A DNA stretch of 35,588 bases from Candidatus Aramenus sp. CH1 (GTDB taxonomy: Archaea; Thermoproteota; Thermoprotei_A; Sulfolobales; Sulfolobaceae): positions 1 to 35,588 of the forward strand of contig JALBWU010000012.1 in NCBI GenBank assembly GCA_022678445.1. The letters are read 5' to 3'. Each line of letters opens with the position of its first letter. Position 1 is the stretch's first letter. Below, one piece after another: positions 31,775 through 35,588 of this stretch. The position numbers and the translations under genes were made by a program. A model generated the notes under the pieces. That model was given only the letters and a program-made list of their open reading frames with translations. It did no database searches and had not been told where the DNA came from.

Positions 31775-32555
31775 TTATTATCCCTCACTGCTTCATGATA
31801 TAGCTGCGAGTTCATTTATCGTAAGAATTCCGCCATATCATTATGATCAACACAGACACTACGAGATTACTAAAGATTGGGTAGGTTTCATCACTTATGC
31901 CTCCAACATAGTCAAGATAGCTCCAACTCCTGCAATTTTACTTGGAATCCCAGAAACTGGAATTACAGCTCCCTTCTTGATAGCGCCAAGTTTTGCAGAT
32001 TCTGAAAATGTTGTAGGATATGACTTTACGATACGACTGCCTAACGGTAGCACAAAAGATGTAGCGCTCGAAAAGATTGGGGACTCGTTAGTAGGTTCTC
32101 CAATATTCTCAGCTACAAATTGTGATAACCCAACATCATGCGATAAGTTGGCCCTATATGGCTTTGTGAATAACGTAGAGATAATTGCCCAGCCAACTAG
32201 TATTAACATAGGCAATATAATGACTTTAGCTCAGCCTGGCGTTAGCATACTTTCATATACCTCTCCTCCAAAAGAATGGACCTATGCTGAACTGAAGAAG
32301 TTTGCGGTTTCCCAAGGAATTAACGAGCAGACCTTTGACGATTGGGTAGCACGGATAATATTTGCCTCAGAGCTGTTAGAAAAGTTACTGGAGCAAGGTG
32401 TTGAGAACGCTTACAGCATAGTTTCAAACCTAGAGATTACTGGCAACATGATAACCCAAGGCGTTGAGGCAGTTGCAAAGCAAGTAGCCAACGCTGCAAG
32501 TCAAATAACTACTGGCATAGATGATGTTGTTGACTTTATTGAGAGGCTTTTCTAA
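31731..32555 (+). CDS. Unrecognised protein or third segment of a broken gene
   Basis: The frame encodes up to 274 residues from an ATG at 31731. The N-terminal part is rich in Tyr, Asn and Ile (NININIMTVYNYYPSLLHD). A middle beta-rich region contains a close Cys pair (ATNCDNPTSCDKL), and the last 90 residues are helical and amphipathic (FASELLEKLLEQGVENAYSIV..., VEAVAKQVANAASQITTGIDDVVDFIERLF). No cytoplasmic enzyme motif is visible. Composition and AT content differ from the housekeeping genes, and it sits behind tRNA-Asp, so an origin from a mobile element is possible but unproven. A frameshift near 31740-31770 would join it to the preceding segment. Confidence 0.5.
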   Translation: MGISAININIMTVYNYYPSLLHDIAASSFIVRIPPYHYDQHRHYEITKDWVGFITYASNIVKIAPTPAILLGIPETGITAPFLIAPSFADSENVVGYDFTIRLPNGSTKDVALEKIGDSLVGSPIFSATNCDNPTSCDKLALYGFVNNVEIIAQPTSINIGNIMTLAQPGVSILSYTSPPKEWTYAELKKFAVSQGINEQTFDDWVARIIFASELLEKLLEQGVENAYSIVSNLEITGNMITQGVEAVAKQVANAASQITTGIDDVVDFIERLF

Positions 32556-33118
32556 CGGCGTTTTCTAGTTAACGCTATAACTCATGGCGTAAATGTTCTT
32601 TATTGAGGAAGTTGCCAAATTTTTATCGATACAAAAATTCTTTCTAATCCTTATTCTTCCCCAACGCAATGACGTGTTCGTAACTGAATGTCAACTACGC
32701 TTTAAGCAAGCGTTAGTTATAGTCTTGTTAATTGAAACTTTGAAAGCTAATACTTCTTGTTGACTAGACGTGTTCAACTGAGAGACTCACTGTTTACGTT
32801 CAAAACGCTTAAGCACATCTGTGATTAAAGGTAGTTCATGTAGTGCAATCTACGTAAATAGCTTTACTTGACTATTTGGCAAATTCTTCGTTCTGAAACC
32901 AGTATCCATAACACCATGAAGCAAACCATCACTTCTCTTTCATTAGGACTCTTTTGCTGAAACTTGAAGTTTTCAGCCATCCTTTTTTACATGGTTTAGC
33001 CTTCGACTTTTTTCAGCAGTTGTCGCAATTTAGCTTCACGCCTTACCACAAGAGCTCCGTTTTCCTCTTTACACGCTTTAAACTTAGCGTAACTAGCTCT
33101 TCGCTGTTTCGAGTAAGC
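32556..33118 (-). pseudogene. Non-coding stretch with weak traces of a dead transposase
   Basis: No intact gene is seen. On the minus strand one frame reads, with several stops, HGVMDTGFRTKNLPNSQVKLFT, then IALHELPLITDVLKRFERKQ, then LRWGRIRIRKNF and a serine-rich end, which vaguely resembles the C-terminal RWG region of DDE transposases. An earlier part (SEELVTLSLKRVKRKTELLW and KKSKAKPCKKGWLKTSSFSKRV) is interrupted too. The call is tentative. No terminal repeats or target duplication were found. Confidence 0.25.
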
Positions 33119-34474
33119 TTAACTATATTTCATAACCGTTTGAGACAGCTTATTAAGGTCAAATACCACATCAGCATCACAGTTCTTGAAAGATTTAGCG
33201 AACACTCCATAATACTCGTTCTTTTTACCTTCTTCATTCAATTTGCTCATAATTTTCCTCATTTTATTAATCAAAGGTTTGCACTCTACGTTATCCGACC
33301 ACTTAATTTCCGCCATAAACAATACTTCCTTTCCCTCAGCTATTACGTCCACCTCCTCTCCCTTGTGTAAGTACTTGCCTACATATTCAAATTTAAACGG
33401 TAATGGGATTAGCTTTTCCTTTATTAGCTCCCTTATCAATTTCTCAAACTTTAAAGAGAAATACTGCCCCAAGTTAATCCTTTCCATAACCTCTTTAACT
33501 CTATCAATCTCTAGATCGCTTATGTTTTCGTACACGAACTTAAACCAGAAATCAAAGAAGTTATCCTTAATTTCCCACCATCCTCTCTTCATTCCATATG
33601 GTATCACCCTTTCCACAATCTCGTTCTCCTCCAGCCTGTCTAGATAGCTTGTCAAGTTACCCTTATCTAAGCCTGTTACTTCTGAGATTTTACTTATCGT
33701 GTTATAGCCTTGAGAAATGGCCCTTAGTACGCTAAGGTATACTCTTTGCTCCTTAAATTCTTCCCTAAGAAGGTAGAGAGGTTCGTCGTATAGTACGTTA
33801 CCTTTCTCCATTATTTTTCTCCTTATGTTTTCCTCTATGCTGAGACTAGGGTCAAGTTGAAGAATGTAAAAAGGTATTCCGTCAACTACGCTCCAAATCT
33901 TTATTAGCTCTTCTATGTTCTTGCCGGGGAAAAAACTAGAGAGAACAGGAAACGGCAATTTACTTAACTTCCAACTTCCTGTCCTTCTTCCATAAAGCGG
34001 TGACCTACTTGACAATACTTCATTCTCCATCATCCCCACGCTAGAGCCTGTGATCAGTAAGTATAGTCTGGTTGAACTTAGTTTTTCGTCCCACGCCCTT
34101 TGCACTTGGGAGATAACGCTTTTGTCAGCTTCAGTCAAATACTGGAACTCGTCTATCGCTAGAACAACCCTTCTATTGCTGATCTCATCACCGAAGTAAA
34201 TTAACAGCTCATCCAAGGAGACGTTTAGCGATATAAAGTAGTTTTTACCAGTGAGGCGTGCAAACGCTTCTTTAAGTCTCTTAACGTTATTCTGTATCCC
34301 ATCATTGGTAGATAAGTGGTATATTGCTTCTTTATCTTTGATGAACTGCTTAACCAATTCTGTTTTCCCAACTCTTCTTCTTCCATAAAGAACAATCAGT
34401 TGGGCTTTATTTTCTCTGTACTTTTCTTCAAGGAACTCTAGTTCCCTCTGTCTATCGATAAATTGTTGTACCAC
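33119..34474 (-). CDS. Archaeal AAA ATPase with winged helix and DUF234-like C-terminus
   Basis: The 451-residue protein begins with IDRQRELEFLEEKY, then Walker A GRRRVGKTE (residues 31-39) and Walker B VVLAIDEFQYL (about 103-113), typical of the archaeal-type ATPase family common in Sulfolobales. A winged-helix section (SKISEVTGLDKGNLTSYLDRLEENEIVERV, about 255-285) follows. The C-terminal part reads GEEVDVIAEGKEVLFMAEIKWS (about 371-394), a pattern D...ExK as in PD-(D/E)XK nucleases and DUF234 proteins. Its biological role is unknown; such genes are common in accessory regions. The GTG at 34474 is about 26 bases after a CTAAAAAAGTTG box A, which suggests a leaderless start. Confidence 0.82.
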   Translation of the reverse strand: MVQQFIDRQRELEFLEEKYRENKAQLIVLYGRRRVGKTELVKQFIKDKEAIYHLSTNDGIQNNVKRLKEAFARLTGKNYFISLNVSLDELLIYFGDEISNRRVVLAIDEFQYLTEADKSVISQVQRAWDEKLSSTRLYLLITGSSVGMMENEVLSSRSPLYGRRTGSWKLSKLPFPVLSSFFPGKNIEELIKIWSVVDGIPFYILQLDPSLSIEENIRRKIMEKGNVLYDEPLYLLREEFKEQRVYLSVLRAISQGYNTISKISEVTGLDKGNLTSYLDRLEENEIVERVIPYGMKRGWWEIKDNFFDFWFKFVYENISDLEIDRVKEVMERINLGQYFSLKFEKLIRELIKEKLIPLPFKFEYVGKYLHKGEEVDVIAEGKEVLFMAEIKWSDNVECKPLINKMRKIMSKLNEEGKKNEYYGVFAKSFKNCDADVVFDLNKLSQTVMKYS

Positions 34475-34665
34475 GAAAATTATAATCTAGATACAACTTT
34501 TTTAGCTTATATTTTAGGCTGTTAAACTCGAAGTCACTACATTAATTACCTAAGAAACCTCTATAAAGCGATAGAGAACCACACTGTATTTCCAAGATTT
34601 AATGAGAATAAGGAAGTTAAAGCTTACTAGCTTGTGATTGTTGTACTTTCCATTGTATGATCTGG

Positions 34666-34776
34666 CCTCCTCCCCTTCCTGCGAGGGTTCTGCATAGGTC
34701 TAAGGCGTTACTCCCCCTTAAGGGAGATACTCCGTGATGTGAAGAGAAAGGAAAGAGCCAAAGCGTTGACAATCTT
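34666..34776 (-). ncRNA. Candidate omega RNA (reRNA) scaffold and element right end
   Basis: This is the second, inverted copy of the 112-base segment at 67-178. It covers the last codons of the tnpB remnant, its stop at 34708, and the following element end, with the boundary after GGAGGAGG (minus strand). The adjoining flank starts CCAGATCATACAATGG, different from the left copy, as expected for guide positions at two sites. Confidence 0.4.
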
Positions 34777-35588
34777 CTTCACTCCTAGTTTCATAATGTT
34801 TAACGCACTGTTGACGTCGCTGTGAAGTTTACGACCAAAAGGACAGCTAACGACACCCCTGGGATTTCTGTCAACCTTAACGTTATGGAAGGCGTAGAGC
34901 CGCGAGGTATTGTACTCAACAACTAGAAACGCGATTATGCCGTACTCATTCACTATAGCGCCAACTTGCGATAAGACCAAATTTGAAGTGAGCTTGTTAC
35001 CCTTATCCTAGGAATGAAGTAAGGATAGCCCAAGTAAACCGTGGAGACACCAAAGACCACAAAGTCTTGGTGAGGTGAGAGGCTAAAGTTCTGTAAATGA
35101 AGAAGCCCACGGTAAAGCCTAGTGACTCTTTTCCTTTCCCTCAACACCTCTTCCCTATCACTTCTTGAACCTTTTCTGTCTCGCTCTTCAACTTGTCAAG
35201 CTCAGCTATCTTTTTCTGAAAAGTAAAAGTAATTGCTCTTAACTGCTGAACCACGGTAAAATAGAACAGTACGTTCTCAACCACGACAGTAGCCAACGCG
35301 TTTACGCCAAGGTCAATTGACGCAATCTTGTCACCTTTAGGCTTCTCAACTTCTCTCTTTCGCCGTGAACGACGAGAGAGTTCTTCATTGGCTTACGCTT
35401 TTCTTTGCGGTGGTTCTACCAACGTCAACGAAATGTGGGCGTAAAAGTTGTTGCCTTCAACGCGAATTTCTAAACGTCCTTGTGCGCCAAACCACCTTAA
35501 CCTTCAAAGGGCATCTTCATTTCCCAATCCTTCAGAAAGATGACGCGTTTTTCCTCGTCAACTTCGTAGCGATCTTGCCTAACTACTA
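34708..35588 (-). pseudogene. tnpB: Decayed IS605-type tnpB (right copy, 5' end outside window)
   Basis: TnpB is the RNA-guided RuvC nuclease of IS200/IS605 elements. Read leftward, recognisable pieces appear in different frames: IASIDLGVNALATVV with the RuvC-I Asp (about 35297-35340), VTRLYRGLLHLQNF (about 35090-35130), VYLGYP near 35030, EYGIIAFLVVEYNTSRL with the RuvC-II Glu (about 34905-34955), and HSDVNSALNIMKLGVKKIVNAL with the RuvC-III Asp (about 34765-34830). Only the last 90 residues (34708-34980) are in one frame. Several frameshifts and stops separate the rest, so no full protein can be made, although codons for all three catalytic residues remain. No tnpA is visible, which suggests a tnpB-only element. 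Confidence 0.82.

Noticed and set aside
32954-33370. Plus-strand frame of 138 codons with many Phe and Leu at the end of the AAA ATPase gene
   Set aside because: It mostly overlaps the C-terminal coding part of the ATPase on the other strand, and its composition is that of a reverse complement of a Lys/Glu-rich protein.
35340-35588. Possible separate gene at the right edge
   Set aside because: Read on the minus strand it gives pieces of TnpB (YEVDEEKRVIFLKDW and EMKMPFEG) in broken frames, so it belongs to the tnpB remnant.

Overview
The window looks like chromosome of a thermoacidophilic crenarchaeon of the order Sulfolobales. The reasons are the archaeal gene set (Rpo subunits H-B-A'-A'', aIF5B, aEF1A, S28e, L24e, L30e, archaeal NusA), PurP-type purine genes, a tetraether-lipid synthase of the Tes type, leaderless starts with AT-rich box A elements about 25 bases upstream, GGTGA-type ribosome binding sites inside operons, and two intron-containing tRNA genes. 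A moderate-GC genus such as Metallosphaera or Sulfuracidifex would fit, but this is inference.

Layout: 1-180 is the decayed 3' end of an IS605-type tnpB, reading rightwards. 260-2030 holds pheA and, converging on it, a fused siroheme decarboxylase (AhbA/AhbB-like). 2064-8075 is a purine block: leftward purA with a FAD enzyme, two tandem purP paralogues, and divergent purB. 8082-10949 has an intron-containing tRNA-Thr, a ThiL-like protein without its usual metal motif, and the tetraether synthase with a perfect palindrome in its promoter region. 11000-12394 is a compact leftward trio: an HTH-phosphoribosyltransferase regulator, a metallo-beta-lactamase-fold protein without metal ligands, and a small Cys-rich protein. 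12480-15175 is a leftward operon S28e-upp-cdd-gatB. 15245-17650 has L24e-ndk converging on aIF5B.

17742-30588 is the conserved expression core: malic enzyme, then rpoH-rpoB-rpoA1-rpoA2-rpl30e-nusA-rps12, a leftward DUF151 gene, and rps7, EF1A and rps10. It ends at tRNA-Ser (with intron) and tRNA-Asp.

The order changes abruptly after tRNA-Asp. 31114-32555 is an AT-rich, unrecognised reading-frame cluster in three consecutive frames, probably one broken gene. 32556-33118 is non-coding with weak traces of a dead transposase. 33119-34474 is an archaeal AAA ATPase with a DUF234-type C-terminus. From 34666 to the window end lies a second decayed tnpB, reading leftwards. The two tnpB remnants therefore flank about 34 kb of chromosome as inverted repeats. 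Their most similar part is the 3' end and the following end sequence, where such elements encode their omega RNA.

Functionally the window is mostly housekeeping: nucleotide synthesis and salvage, transcription and translation. The less explained items are the 11.0-12.4 kb trio, the divergent second PurP, the altered ThiL-like protein, and the accessory tail behind tRNA-Asp.
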